A DNA stretch of 14,994 nt from the NCBI GenBank assembly GCA_934394615.1, contig CAKRRJ010000060.1:1-14994 (forward strand), in the 5' to 3' direction. The first letter of the stretch is position 1. Each line of letters opens with the position of its first letter. This DNA is from an uncultured Lachnospiraceae bacterium. GTDB lineage: Bacteria; Bacillota; Clostridia; Lachnospirales; Lachnospiraceae. Made by a program: the position numbers and the translations under genes. Under the pieces are notes generated by a model that ran no database searches, was not told the DNA's origin, and worked only from the letters and a program-made list of their open reading frames with translations. This document shows, in pieces, positions 6,450 to 14,556 of this stretch.

Positions 6450-7826
6450 ATGGCAAATCAGTTTTTGGAAATACCGGATTCTTTCTGGGGACTGTTCCGG
6501 TCAAGAAACCGGCAGGTCTACATTGACGCGCTTCTGCAGATCAACGAGGAGTATCAGTACAGCAACTACTTTTTAAGCCAGGAAGTCTGCATTCAGGCAC
6601 TGAGCGGCTATTTCGCGAAGACCCGCGTGGTGATGGTGCAGGACGAGCTGGAAGATGAACTGGACATGCTGGAGCCGCTTTCCACCCGCATTCTAAACTG
6701 GCTGTTGAAGGCTGGGTGGCTGCGGAAAGTGGATGACTACCACAATATGACAGTCAACATCGTCATTCCCGACTATGCGGCAGTATTTGTGGACGCTTTT
6801 GCGCATCTGGCAGGAGAAGAGGAGGACGACACCCAGGTCTACATCCAGAATGTCTACGCGATCCTGTTCGCGTTCAAAAATGATCCGCGCTGCAACATTT
6901 CTCTTTTGAAGACAGCGCTTGTCAATACCAGGAAGCTCAACAAGACTCTGCAGGATATGCTCCACAACATGGACCGCTTTTTCGCCAGCCTTCTGGAGCA
7001 GAAAAATTATGCGGATCTTCTGCAGGAACATCTGGATGGATATGTGGAAGAAATCGTCCGGAAAAAGTATCATATTTTAAAGACTTCCGATAACTTTTAT
7101 TTATATAAAACAGACATCAAGCAGTGGCTGACCCAGATGCGCCAGGATGTACCGTGGCAGGAAACCGTGTGTCTGCGCAACAAGCAGCTGCGCGGCCTGG
7201 ACATCACACCGGAGGACATTGTGAGCCAGTTAGACCTCATTGACCGCGGCTTCGACGACATCGAACACCGCATTATGAACATGGATACTGAGCATACCCG
7301 CTATATCCGTGCGACCGTGACAAGGATGAACTATCTTCTGAATCAGGAAGACAGCATGAAGGGGCTTGTCATCCAGGTGTTAAACGAGCTGTCGGATTCT
7401 TCCGATGAGGAGCTGGAGGAAAAACTGGCGCTTACTGCGTCAAAGATGAATTTTTCCCAGTTTACCGTCATTTCAGACCGCTCGCTGTATAAACGGCGCA
7501 GGTCCCGCCAGGATTTTGCGGCAGAACTCCCACCGGAGGAGGAGATGGAGGAGCTTACCAGGGATGAGATTCTGCAGCTCAACCGCATGAAGAACCGGTA
7601 CAGCCGGAATCAGATCCGCTCCTTTGTGCTTGATAAAATGGTAAACGGGCGCTTTACGGTAACCAGTGAGACAGTGTCTTCGCTGGAAGATTTTGAAAAG
7701 CTGGTGCTCGCGTATGATGATTCCGTGCGCAGGGACAGCCCGTACCGGGTGCTGGATGAAGATGTCCCTGTGGTAGAACATGCTGGTTACCGTTATCCGG
7801 GGCTGGTGTTTGTAAAAAAGGAATAA
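6450..7826 (+). CDS. jetA: Wadjet/Mks kleisin-like subunit JetA (MksF/MukF role)
   Basis: A 458-residue protein that I recognise as the JetA family (formerly DUF5716). Its job is to bridge the heads of the SMC-like ATPase JetC and bind JetB, like the kleisin MukF. The N-terminal part fits a winged helix: residues 76-92 (LSTRILNWLLKAGWLR) are followed by the wing YHNMTVNIVIPDYA (97-110). A long helical, acidic middle (about 150-340) links to a C-terminal region rich in KR and E that ends with a short beta segment, as expected for a head-binding domain. It starts with AAAGGA 8 nt upstream and is followed after 15 nt by jetB. Divergence in this family is high, so the call leans on gene order and the two clearer partners. 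Confidence 0.82.
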   Translation: MANQFLEIPDSFWGLFRSRNRQVYIDALLQINEEYQYSNYFLSQEVCIQALSGYFAKTRVVMVQDELEDELDMLEPLSTRILNWLLKAGWLRKVDDYHNMTVNIVIPDYAAVFVDAFAHLAGEEEDDTQVYIQNVYAILFAFKNDPRCNISLLKTALVNTRKLNKTLQDMLHNMDRFFASLLEQKNYADLLQEHLDGYVEEIVRKKYHILKTSDNFYLYKTDIKQWLTQMRQDVPWQETVCLRNKQLRGLDITPEDIVSQLDLIDRGFDDIEHRIMNMDTEHTRYIRATVTRMNYLLNQEDSMKGLVIQVLNELSDSSDEELEEKLALTASKMNFSQFTVISDRSLYKRRRSRQDFAAELPPEEEMEELTRDEILQLNRMKNRYSRNQIRSFVLDKMVNGRFTVTSETVSSLEDFEKLVLAYDDSVRRDSPYRVLDEDVPVVEHAGYRYPGLVFVKKE

Positions 7827-7841
7827 GAAAGGACGAATCTG

Positions 7842-8459
7842 ATGATCGATTATTATGAGGCGCTTTCCGGGACAGAACAGGAAGAGGTTTCGGAGAGCAT
7901 AAAGCTGCTATACCGTCAGACTTTTCTGCTGGAGCGGACCTATGACCGCAAGACAAAGCGTTACCAGGCAAACCGGGAATTTTACCAGTGCAGCCGGCAT
8001 CTGGAGTTTATCCGGAACTATTTTGCCATTATGGGAGTCGAGGTAGTAGAAAACAGCCAGCTTGGCCTGATCTACATCCGCGGAGAACAGATCGTCGGGG
8101 AAAAACTCCCGAAGCTGGCGACCCTCTATGTACTGATCCTGAAACTGATCTACGACGAGCAGATGTCTTCGGTGTCAACTTCCGTGAATGTGGTGACAAC
8201 GCTGAGCGAGATCCACGAAAAACTTGGCACATACCGCATTCTGAAGAAGCAGCCATCCGTGACAGAAATCCGCAGAAGCCTGGCCATTCTGAAAAAATAC
8301 CAGGTGCTGGAACCGCTGGATGTTCTGGAGGAACTCGACGGTTTCAGCCGTCTGGTGATCTATCCCACGATTCATGTAGTTCTGATGGGAGACGATGTGC
8401 GCGCACTGCTTGATACATTCCGTGAAGGAGAAGAGGAAGATGGAGAATCAGAGATTTGA
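7842..8459 (+). CDS. jetB: Wadjet/Mks small subunit JetB (DUF4194, MukE/MksE-like)
   Basis: A 205-residue protein matching the size and position of DUF4194 (JetB/MksE), the dimeric winged-helix partner of the kleisin. Two features support this. A helical N-terminal half carries a beta hairpin (GVEVVENSQLGLIYI, 65-79). The second half contains a winged-helix-like segment (TEIRRSLAILKKYQVLEPL, 141-159) ending in IYPTIHVVL. The C-terminal tail is acidic (EGEEEDGESE). The gene has GAAAGGA upstream, lies 15 nt after jetA, and its last 20 nt overlap the start of jetC, so translation of the two is probably coupled to keep subunit ratios. Confidence 0.82.
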   Translation: MIDYYEALSGTEQEEVSESIKLLYRQTFLLERTYDRKTKRYQANREFYQCSRHLEFIRNYFAIMGVEVVENSQLGLIYIRGEQIVGEKLPKLATLYVLILKLIYDEQMSSVSTSVNVVTTLSEIHEKLGTYRILKKQPSVTEIRRSLAILKKYQVLEPLDVLEELDGFSRLVIYPTIHVVLMGDDVRALLDTFREGEEEDGESEI

Positions 8460-11400
8460 AGCCCTGTCCAGGATCTGCCTGAACAACTGGCATTACATAA
8501 AACACAGGACCCTGTCGTTTGACGACGGGATTAACTTTTTTACCGGTCATTCCGGAAGCGGAAAATCCACCGTCATTGACGCGATGCAGATTGTGCTGTA
8601 TGCCAATACCGACGGACGCGGCTTTTTTAATAAGGCAGCTGCTGATGATTCTGACCGCAGCCTGATCGAGTATCTGCGCGGCATGATCAATATTGGAGAG
8701 GACAACAGCTTTTCCTATCTGCGCAACCAGAATTTTTCCAGCACCATTGTGCTGGAACTGCGCCAGACAGACACGGGCATTTGCCAGTGTGTTGGTGTGG
8801 TGTTTGATGTAGATACCGCAAGCAATGAGATCGGGCGTATGTTTTTCTGGCATAAAGGCGTGATCCCGGAGCATGAATACCGGAAAGCCGACCGTACCAT
8901 GACCATCGACGAGGTGAAGCGCTGGCTGCTGGCGAATTTCTCAAAGGACGAATGCTATTTTGGTTCCCACAATGAGCGCTTCCGCAAGCAGCTCTACGAC
9001 ATTTATCTGGGCGGCCTGGATGCGGAAAAATTCCCGCTGCTGTTTAAGCGCGCGATTCCGTTCCGCATGAACATAAAGCTGGAAGATTTTGTAAAAGAGT
9101 ATATCTGCATGGAGCAGGATATCCACATCGAAGACATGCAGCAGAGCGTGACGGAATACGGCCGCCTGCGCCGCCGGATCGATGATACCTGCCGGGAGAT
9201 CAGTGAACTGAAAAAGATCTGCGAGCAGCATAAAGCTATGATGGCTGCCTGCGAAAAACAGGAAATGTGCGGCTACTTTGCCCGGAAGCTGGATGTTCTG
9301 CAGGACCGCAGGCTGGTTCAGGAAAGCCAGGAAAAGATCCAGAGCCTGACGGCAGACCATGAAAAGCTGCTCCAGGATGCAGCGGGACTGGAAACAGAAA
9401 TTCAGGAGCTGACAGCGAAAAGTGAGGAACTGCTGCGCCGTATATCCAGCAGCGGATATGAAGAACTCAAAAACCGGCTGAAAACCGTGAATGAGCTGAC
9501 GGAACATCTCGGAACCAGCCGGACACGCTGGAGACAGACCGCGGAAAAACTCCATGCGTGGGACGATGAGGAGATTACATCCAACCGGACACTCTGGGAT
9601 ATTGAGGCTTTTGAGGCGGGGGACATCAGCCGGGAAGCACTGAAGCGCCTGCAGGAGGACCTTCTTCAGATGCGGCGGGAGACCGAACGTCAGATGCAGG
9701 ATGCCCGCGGCCGGATGCGGGAGCTGAACCGGGAACTGGCGAAGGCACAGGAGGAAAATACACAGCTGAAGGCCGGAAACAAGGCTTATCCGAAGGAACT
9801 GGAAGCGGTCCGCGAGACTCTTAAGACCCAGCTTTTCCTGAAAACGGGAAAGAGCGTGGATGTAGAGGTGCTGGCGGATCTTCTGGAAGTCCGGGATGAC
9901 ACATGGCGCAACGCGGTCGAAGGCTATCTTGGAAATAACAAGCTGCTTTTGACGGTGGAACCGAAGTATGCGAAGGCAGCTATGGAAATCTACCGGGAAC
10001 TGGATCCGAAAAAATATTACCGGATCGCGGTATTGGATACGGAACAGGTCATGGCAGATGAACAGAATATTCAGGAAGGTGCCCTGGCAGAAGAGGTTGT
10101 GGCTGCCCGCGATTATGCGCAGGCTTACATCAATTTCCAGCTTGGCAAAGTCATGAAGTGTGAGCGTGTGGAGGAGCTGCGCAATTACCGCATTGGCATC
10201 ACGAAAGACTGTGTGCTGTATCACAGCTACCGGATCCAGCACATCAACCCGGATCTGTATACAAAATCCGCCTACATTGGAAAGAAGAGTATGCGCCAGA
10301 GAATGAAGCTTCTGGAGGAATCCGTGAAGACCATGAAAAAAGATCTGGAGCCGCTTCAGGCAGTGATTGCGGACGGAGAACGGGTCCTTGGTTATGAGTA
10401 CCTCAACCAGGATGTGGAAGTTTATCTTGGCTGGAGAAAAGACGCGATTTCCTGTGCGCGGAAACAGGAGGAGCAAAATGTTCTGCAAGAACGCCTGGAG
10501 CAGTTAAAGAGCCAGAATGTAGATGCCTGGGAAGAGGAGCGGACTTCGATTCTGGAGCTGTGCAGGCGCAGGGAAAAGGTACTGGATGAGGTGAAAATCC
10601 AGGCGGACCGCGCAAAACAGGCTGCGGAAGCGGGAGCGCGCGCGTTAACGGAGTTAAACCGCACTCTTACGGAAAATGAGCGGAATCTTCCGGAACGAGC
10701 TGGTTTTGATGAAAAACTCCAGGAGGTTCTGGAGCGCAGGCAGCAGGCAGGCACAAATGTGCGATACGACCTGATGCGCAATGACTATCTGCGCCGTCAG
10801 GAGAAAGCAAAAGAGGAACAGGAAGCGGAGATGCAGAAGCTGCGGGAAATCCGGAGCGCCTATCTGCGCATGTATCCGCACCGGAATTTTTCTCTGGAGT
10901 CGGAGAAGAATAACGAATATCAGAAGCTTCTGGATTCCCTGTCCTGTGAGCGCCTGGAAGAATACCGCAAGCGTGCCGGAGAGCAGGCCAAGGCAGCCGT
11001 GGAGCATTTTAAGGACGATTTCATGTACAAGATCCGAAGTGCCATCAAAGAGGCTCTGCAGCGCAAGGATGAACTGAACCGCATCATCAGTCAGCTGGAT
11101 TTCGGCAAGGACCGCTACCAGTTTTATATCGGAAAGAACAAAGGACCGGATGGCCAGTATTATGATATGTTCATGGACGATGCGCTGGAAGTCAACCCCT
11201 CGGATCTGGATATCGGGCTGGATAACCAGTTAAATCTTTTCACCATGGAACACGAGAGCCATTATGGCACGATGATCAATGATCTGATCAATATCTTTAT
11301 TCCACCGGAACACGCAACGCCGGAGGAGATGGAAGAGGCAAAGCGCAACATGGAAAAATATGCGGATTACCGGACCTATCTGTCTTTCGACATGCAGCAG

Positions 11401-11823
11401 CTGATTCAGAATGAGGATGAGACTATCAAGATCCGCTTAAGCAAGATGCTGCGCAAAAATTCCGGCGGCGAGGGACAGAACCCGCTTTATGTGGCGCTGC
11501 TGGCAAGTTTTGCCCAGGCCTACAAGATCGACTTAAAGCCGGGACTGCGGAGAAATCCGACAATCCGCCTGGTCGTGCTGGATGAAGCATTTTCCAAGAT
11601 GGATGCGGAGAAGGTGGCAAGCTGTATCAAGCTGATCCGCGGACTGGGATTCCAGGCTCTCATCAGCGCCACCAACGATAAGATCCAGAACTACCTGGAG
11701 ACGGTGGACAAGATCTTTGTATTCGCAAACCCAAATAAAAAGAATATCTCCATCCAGGAGTTCGAGAAACCGGAGTTTGAGCAGCTGAAAGAAGATCTGG
11801 CAGAGGAAGAGGATGAGATCTAA
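8440..11823 (+). CDS. jetC: Wadjet/Mks SMC-like ATPase JetC (MukB/MksB role)
   Basis: A 1127-residue SMC/RecN-class ATPase. The N-terminal half-head has Walker A GHSGSGKST (36-44). Long coiled coils run over about 230-470 and 630-930. They flank a non-coil domain around 480-620 that is the likely hinge. The C-terminal half-head has the ABC signature SGGEGQ (1008-1013) and Walker B LVVLDEAF (1044-1051, with D1048 and E1049). The length is typical of JetC/MksB and shorter than MukB (about 1480). Together with JetA and JetB it should form a DNA loop-extruding motor. The start at 8440 has AAGGAG nearby and overlaps the end of jetB; an open frame upstream to 8395 would lie fully inside jetB. All ATPase motifs are intact, so the complex is predicted to be active. 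No jetD follows. Confidence 0.92.
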   Translation: MENQRFEALSRICLNNWHYIKHRTLSFDDGINFFTGHSGSGKSTVIDAMQIVLYANTDGRGFFNKAAADDSDRSLIEYLRGMINIGEDNSFSYLRNQNFSSTIVLELRQTDTGICQCVGVVFDVDTASNEIGRMFFWHKGVIPEHEYRKADRTMTIDEVKRWLLANFSKDECYFGSHNERFRKQLYDIYLGGLDAEKFPLLFKRAIPFRMNIKLEDFVKEYICMEQDIHIEDMQQSVTEYGRLRRRIDDTCREISELKKICEQHKAMMAACEKQEMCGYFARKLDVLQDRRLVQESQEKIQSLTADHEKLLQDAAGLETEIQELTAKSEELLRRISSSGYEELKNRLKTVNELTEHLGTSRTRWRQTAEKLHAWDDEEITSNRTLWDIEAFEAGDISREALKRLQEDLLQMRRETERQMQDARGRMRELNRELAKAQEENTQLKAGNKAYPKELEAVRETLKTQLFLKTGKSVDVEVLADLLEVRDDTWRNAVEGYLGNNKLLLTVEPKYAKAAMEIYRELDPKKYYRIAVLDTEQVMADEQNIQEGALAEEVVAARDYAQAYINFQLGKVMKCERVEELRNYRIGITKDCVLYHSYRIQHINPDLYTKSAYIGKKSMRQRMKLLEESVKTMKKDLEPLQAVIADGERVLGYEYLNQDVEVYLGWRKDAISCARKQEEQNVLQERLEQLKSQNVDAWEEERTSILELCRRREKVLDEVKIQADRAKQAAEAGARALTELNRTLTENERNLPERAGFDEKLQEVLERRQQAGTNVRYDLMRNDYLRRQEKAKEEQEAEMQKLREIRSAYLRMYPHRNFSLESEKNNEYQKLLDSLSCERLEEYRKRAGEQAKAAVEHFKDDFMYKIRSAIKEALQRKDELNRIISQLDFGKDRYQFYIGKNKGPDGQYYDMFMDDALEVNPSDLDIGLDNQLNLFTMEHESHYGTMINDLINIFIPPEHATPEEMEEAKRNMEKYADYRTYLSFDMQQLIQNEDETIKIRLSKMLRKNSGGEGQNPLYVALLASFAQAYKIDLKPGLRRNPTIRLVVLDEAFSKMDAEKVASCIKLIRGLGFQALISATNDKIQNYLETVDKIFVFANPNKKNISIQEFEKPEFEQLKEDLAEEEDEI

Positions 11824-11927
11824 GTTTCTATGCTGATCGAATCCATGATCAAAGGGAAAATGGGAATTAAACAGGAATGTTTTCTGATATGATGTTTTTC
11901 CTATACCAGATGAAGCGTATCCTGTAT

Positions 11928-11956
11928 TTTACAAATGACGTAGTGACACCTATAAT
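11928..11956 (+). promoter_or_regulatory. Strong sigma-A promoter for the 52-residue orphan gene
   Basis: TTTACA (11928-11933), a 17-bp spacer and a perfect TATAAT (11951-11956) predict a transcript start near 11963. It lies in the 224-bp gap after jetC. No clear terminator was seen for jetC, so read-through into the next gene is also possible. Confidence 0.8.
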
Positions 11957-11983
11957 AAGCATCAGAAAGAGAAAAGGAAACAA

Positions 11984-12020
11984 GTCACCGGGAAGCATTC
12001 AAAAAGGTCTTCCTGGTGAC
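11984..12020 (+). other. Leader hairpin in the 5' UTR of the orphan gene
   Basis: GTCACCGGGAAG (11984-11995) pairs with CTTCCTGGTGAC (12009-12020) through 12 bp, including one G-U pair, around a 13-nt loop. It begins about 20 nt after the predicted transcript start and ends 14 nt before the AAGGAGGA ribosome binding site. There is no U tract, so it is not a terminator. It could stabilise the 5' end or bind a regulator. Confidence 0.65.
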
Positions 12021-12047
12021 ATCAGCAAAGAAAAGGAGGAAGTCATT

Positions 12048-12206
12048 ATGAAGTTTGTAGGAAGATTTTTCGCAGAGTTAAGCAATCAGGGTATCATGAA
12101 GAGCTGGGAGTTCGAAGAGCGCAAATCCGAATGTGAAGTCACCATTGGAAATGACAGAATGGATATTGACGAGCCTTCCGTAGAGGTTCTTACCGTAAGC
12201 AGATAA
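12048..12206 (+). CDS. Small orphan protein of 52 residues, unknown function
   Basis: I do not recognise this protein. An excellent ribosome binding site (AAGGAGGA) sits 6 nt before the ATG, and a near-consensus promoter and leader hairpin precede it, so it is very likely expressed. The sequence starts MKFVGRFFAELSNQGIMKSW, which reads as a short amphipathic helix. A charged stretch EFEERKSECEV and a probably beta-forming, acidic end DIDEPSVEVLTVSR follow. There is no signal peptide or membrane helix, and only one Cys (C29). Its location in the slot where jetD often sits makes a link to JetABC conceivable, but the separate promoter argues for independent control. Confidence 0.7.
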   Translation: MKFVGRFFAELSNQGIMKSWEFEERKSECEVTIGNDRMDIDEPSVEVLTVSR

Positions 12207-12256
12207 TAGACAACAATTTTCTGTGAAATAAAAAAATCCCCCATAAAAAGGGAGGA

Positions 12257-12282
12257 GCCGGTGAGCTTTCGGGCTCGCCGGC
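12257..12282 (+). other. GC-rich hairpin in the 3' region after the orphan gene
   Basis: GCCGGTGAGC pairs with GCTCGCCGGC (10 bp, one G-U) around TTTCGG, in a region that is otherwise very AT-rich. No U run follows on the plus strand. On the minus strand the complement continues into CTCCC/GGGGG and a run of seven T, so it may act as a minus-strand or barrier structure. It could also protect the 3' end of the orphan transcript. Confidence 0.6.
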
Positions 12283-12353
12283 GATTATGAAAAAAATTAT
12301 CAAATTGCAGTTAATAGCTTTATTTGATGATTTAAATATATCAATAAAATGTG

Positions 12354-12430
12354 AAAGAAGTTTTTCCTGGATATGGAATGTTTGTAACAAAATTATGAAC
12401 AGAAAATGAACAGGAAGGACTTCTTTTTTT
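12354..12430 (+). terminator. Terminator-like long-loop hairpin with U tract
   Basis: The left arm at 12354-12369 (AAAGAAGTTTTTCCTG) pairs with the right arm at 12411-12426 through 16 bp, including two U-G pairs. The right arm runs into TTTTTTT at 12424-12430. The loop is unusually long (41 nt). This is the best candidate for the end of the orphan transcript, which would then be about 470 nt with a 3' untranslated part of about 220 nt. The long loop lowers confidence. Confidence 0.55.
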
Positions 12431-12455
12431 GTGTGTTAAAAAATAATTCTGAAAA

Positions 12456-12471
12456 TTGTGATACGTCACAA
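12456..12471. promoter_or_regulatory. 16-bp palindrome, CRP/FNR-like operator upstream of the MBL-fold gene
   Basis: TTGTGA and TCACAA form perfect 6-bp arms around TACG. The centre lies about 42.5 bp upstream of the start predicted from the extended -10 at 12491-12499. That is the class II position used by CRP/FNR-family activators, and the promoter lacks a recognisable -35. The arms also resemble Rex half sites, but the total length (16 bp) is 2 bp shorter than the usual Rex operator. Which regulator binds is unknown. Confidence 0.55.
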
Positions 12472-12490
12472 TGATGAAAAGAATAAGATA

Positions 12491-12499
12491 TGTTATAAT
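12491..12499 (+). promoter_or_regulatory. Extended -10 promoter of the MBL-cdaR-gntP operon
   Basis: TGT followed by TATAAT (12494-12499) is a perfect extended -10. At a 17-bp spacing the -35 would be ATGATG, which is not a match. This is the pattern of an activator-dependent promoter. The predicted start near 12506 leaves a leader of about 34 nt. Confidence 0.7.
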
Positions 12500-12539
12500 A
12501 ATCTGTACAATGAAATGGGATAAATAAGGGGGTGGATTG

Positions 12540-13361
12540 GTGAAAATAACAACGGTTATGGATAACAAGCGGGGAGAACAGAAATCTCTGACGGCAGAGC
12601 ATGGTCTGTCATTTCTGGTTGAAACGGAAAAATCACAGATTTTATTTGATTTCGGAGCCGGCAAAGCAGCGTATGACAACGCCTGCAAACTGAATATTGG
12701 GATGGAGAACATACAATATGCGGTAGGAAGTCATGGCCATTATGATCATGCCGGAGGTTATCCGGAATTTGTGAAAGAGGGGCTTCGTTGTCCGCTGTAT
12801 ACGGGAATCGGGTATTTCGAAGAGAAATATGCCCAGGACGGCAGGAAAGCTACCTATCTTGGCTGTGGTTTCGACGAAGCCTGGATGCAGAAACAGGGGC
12901 TGGAACACCGGATCTGTGACGGTTTTCTGGAACTGGAACCCGGATGTTATCTGGTTGGGAACTTTGAGCGAACCCATGATTTTGAACGAATTCCGGACCG
13001 TTTTGTACAGCGCAGCGGCGGTCAGTGGGTGAAGGATGATTTTTCCGATGAAATCTGCATGGTGTTAGACGGAGCAGAGGGCCAGACGGTAATCGTAGGC
13101 TGCAGTCATCCGGGAATCTTAAATATTCTGACCACGGTGCAGAAACGTTTTGGTAAACCCATTCGTGCAGTTTTTGGCGGCACCCATCTGATGGAGGCAG
13201 ACGCGGACCGGATCCGTATTACGCTGGAGCAGATGAAACGGATGGGCGTCGGTCTCATCGGATTTAACCATTGTTCCGGGGAACAGCTTCAGGAGATCAT
13301 GGATCAGGAAACACAGCTGGAACACTGTTATCTTGGTACCGGGGACTGCATTTATCTGTAA
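12540..13361 (+). CDS. MBL-fold metallo-hydrolase, dihydropterin-synthase-like family
   Basis: A 273-residue protein starting at GTG, chosen because AGGGGGTG (12527-12534) ends 5 nt upstream; a TTG at 12537 is too close to it. The metallo-beta-lactamase motif HGHYDH is at 65-70, preceded by FDFGAG. Further metal or structural motifs are GCSHPGI (187-193, H190), GGTHLMEAD (213-221, H216) and GFNHCSGE (241-248, H244). The layout matches the COG1237 group, related to MptA-like 7,8-dihydropterin-6-methyl-4-(beta-D-ribofuranosyl)-aminobenzene-5'-phosphate synthases. In Firmicutes most such proteins have no proven substrate. The cdaR-like gene begins 16 nt later, so this is the first gene of that operon. 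A role in sugar-acid or glycerate use is inference from context. Confidence 0.87.
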   Translation: MKITTVMDNKRGEQKSLTAEHGLSFLVETEKSQILFDFGAGKAAYDNACKLNIGMENIQYAVGSHGHYDHAGGYPEFVKEGLRCPLYTGIGYFEEKYAQDGRKATYLGCGFDEAWMQKQGLEHRICDGFLELEPGCYLVGNFERTHDFERIPDRFVQRSGGQWVKDDFSDEICMVLDGAEGQTVIVGCSHPGILNILTTVQKRFGKPIRAVFGGTHLMEADADRIRITLEQMKRMGVGLIGFNHCSGEQLQEIMDQETQLEHCYLGTGDCIYL

Positions 13362-13377
13362 AAGGAGAGAGGAAGCA

Positions 13378-14550
13378 ATGAGTGAATTTGCAAAGCTGGC
13401 TCAGGACTTTGTGGAAGCCACATCTCTGCTGGTGGGCCAGCGGACCATCAACATCATGGACCAGAAGGGCATCATCATTGCTTCTACGGAAAAACACCGG
13501 ATTGGTGATTTTCATCAGGGGGCCGCAGAAGTTCTGGAAACCGGAAAACCGGTGCTGATCAAAAAAGAGGATCTGCCCCGGTATCCGGGAACCAAGGAAG
13601 GGTACAATATGCCGATCTTCCTGAATGATGAGATTATCGGTGTGGTTGGAATTTTCGGATGTGAGGAAGAGGTGCAAAGTATTGCCAATCTGCTCCGGGT
13701 CTATGTAACGCAGAGCTTTTCTCAGCTTCAGATGACGCAGAAGCAGAATCTGGAGGCAGAACTGCGAAACCAGCTTTTGAGGCTGCTTCTTTTCGGAGGG
13801 GAAAGCCAGAAAGAGATGATCACGAAGCTGTGCGGTATGCTGAATCTGCAGCTGGAATTCCCGCTTCGGATCATTCTGCTGTATGAACGCGCCAGGGAGC
13901 GCAATATGAAGCATCTGCTGGATTATTCCCAGTTTATCCAGAATCTGATCTGGAAGAATGTGCTGGACCGGAGACGGGATGTATTTGGAATCCAGAATGC
14001 GGATTATGTGATCCTGCTTGGCGGAAGCGGGGATCCGCTGGAAACCCAGAAACGTCTGGATAAACTGCTGCATGAGATTGAGATGGAGGATGTCTGGAAT
14101 GCCGCAGTCAGCAGTCCCTGCAGAAATCTGGAAGAGATTTCGGCCGGTATGAGAGAAGTATCCGTACTGAAAAACAGGAAAGGAGGAATGATTCAGAATC
14201 TGGAAGAACATCCATGCAGAATGCAGTATCTGCTGGGAAGTCTGACGCTGCAGGAAGGCGTGCGGACGGTGGGAAGTATGCTTCGCAGGCTGGAAGAGCA
14301 GCACGGGGGAAATCAGGCGGAGCAGCTTTTACACACAGCCCAGGTGTATTATGAGTGCGGAGGAAGCGTCGCGAAGGCGGCGGAACAACTGAATCTGCAT
14401 AAGAACACACTGCTGTACCGCATGAAACAACTGTACCAGACGTTGGAGCTGGAGCAGGATACTGCATTTGTACGGGAGTTTTTTATCCGAATGCTTCTGG
14501 AGTACCGAAACATGCCGGAGAGCAGCAAAAGCCCGGAGGGCATGGAATAA
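13378..14550 (+). CDS. cdaR: CdaR/PucR-family sugar-diacid transcriptional regulator
   Basis: A 390-residue protein. Residues 1-135 match the sugar-diacid recognition domain (TINIMDQKGIIIASTEKHRIGDFHQGA, and YNMPIFLNDEIIGVVGI), which binds ligands such as glycerate or glucarate. A middle segment (about 150-290) has the degenerate GGDEF-like linker found in this family. The C-terminal HTH_30 domain spans about 324-385: YYECGGSVAKAAEQL is followed by NLHKNTLLYRM. It is expected to activate transport and catabolism of glycerate, gluconate or hexaric acids. A GntP-type permease starts 94 nt downstream, which fits. The start has AAAGGAGAGAGG upstream. The upstream MBL-fold gene is close enough to share a message. 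The gene symbol is by family; the true inducer is unknown. Confidence 0.9.
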   Translation: MSEFAKLAQDFVEATSLLVGQRTINIMDQKGIIIASTEKHRIGDFHQGAAEVLETGKPVLIKKEDLPRYPGTKEGYNMPIFLNDEIIGVVGIFGCEEEVQSIANLLRVYVTQSFSQLQMTQKQNLEAELRNQLLRLLLFGGESQKEMITKLCGMLNLQLEFPLRIILLYERARERNMKHLLDYSQFIQNLIWKNVLDRRRDVFGIQNADYVILLGGSGDPLETQKRLDKLLHEIEMEDVWNAAVSSPCRNLEEISAGMREVSVLKNRKGGMIQNLEEHPCRMQYLLGSLTLQEGVRTVGSMLRRLEEQHGGNQAEQLLHTAQVYYECGGSVAKAAEQLNLHKNTLLYRMKQLYQTLELEQDTAFVREFFIRMLLEYRNMPESSKSPEGME

Positions 14551-14556
14551 AGAAAT

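Noticed and set aside
8941..10488. Long minus-strand open frame (515 codons) opposite jetC
   Set aside because: It lies wholly within jetC, which has intact SMC ATPase motifs. The translated product has no recognisable domain and is rich in residues expected from reverse reading of a coiled-coil gene.
11870..11915. Terminator for jetC (CAGGAA/TTTCTG small hairpin)
   Set aside because: The stem is only 6 bp with a wobble pair, and the following T run is interrupted. It is too weak to call.
11824..12047. Remnant of jetD after jetC
   Set aside because: The gap is only 224 bp, holds a promoter and leader, and no frame shows Toprim or other JetD-like motifs.
12287..12409. Possible 40-residue ORF beginning MKKIIKLQLIALFDD
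   Set aside because: There is no ribosome binding site within reach; GGAGG at 12251 is about 30 nt away, behind the GC-rich hairpin. The composition looks like AT-rich noncoding sequence, and the frame runs into a terminator arm. It could be coding only if the hairpin brings the GGAGG site close, which is speculative.
12210..12430. Riboswitch in the AT-rich region after the orphan gene
   Set aside because: The hairpins do not match any riboswitch architecture that I recognise, and the region lies after, not before, the nearby coding gene, with an independent promoter downstream.
13297..14304. Minus-strand open frame of 335 codons opposite cdaR
   Set aside because: It overlaps a clear CdaR-family gene on the plus strand. 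Its product is low-complexity and has no recognisable family.
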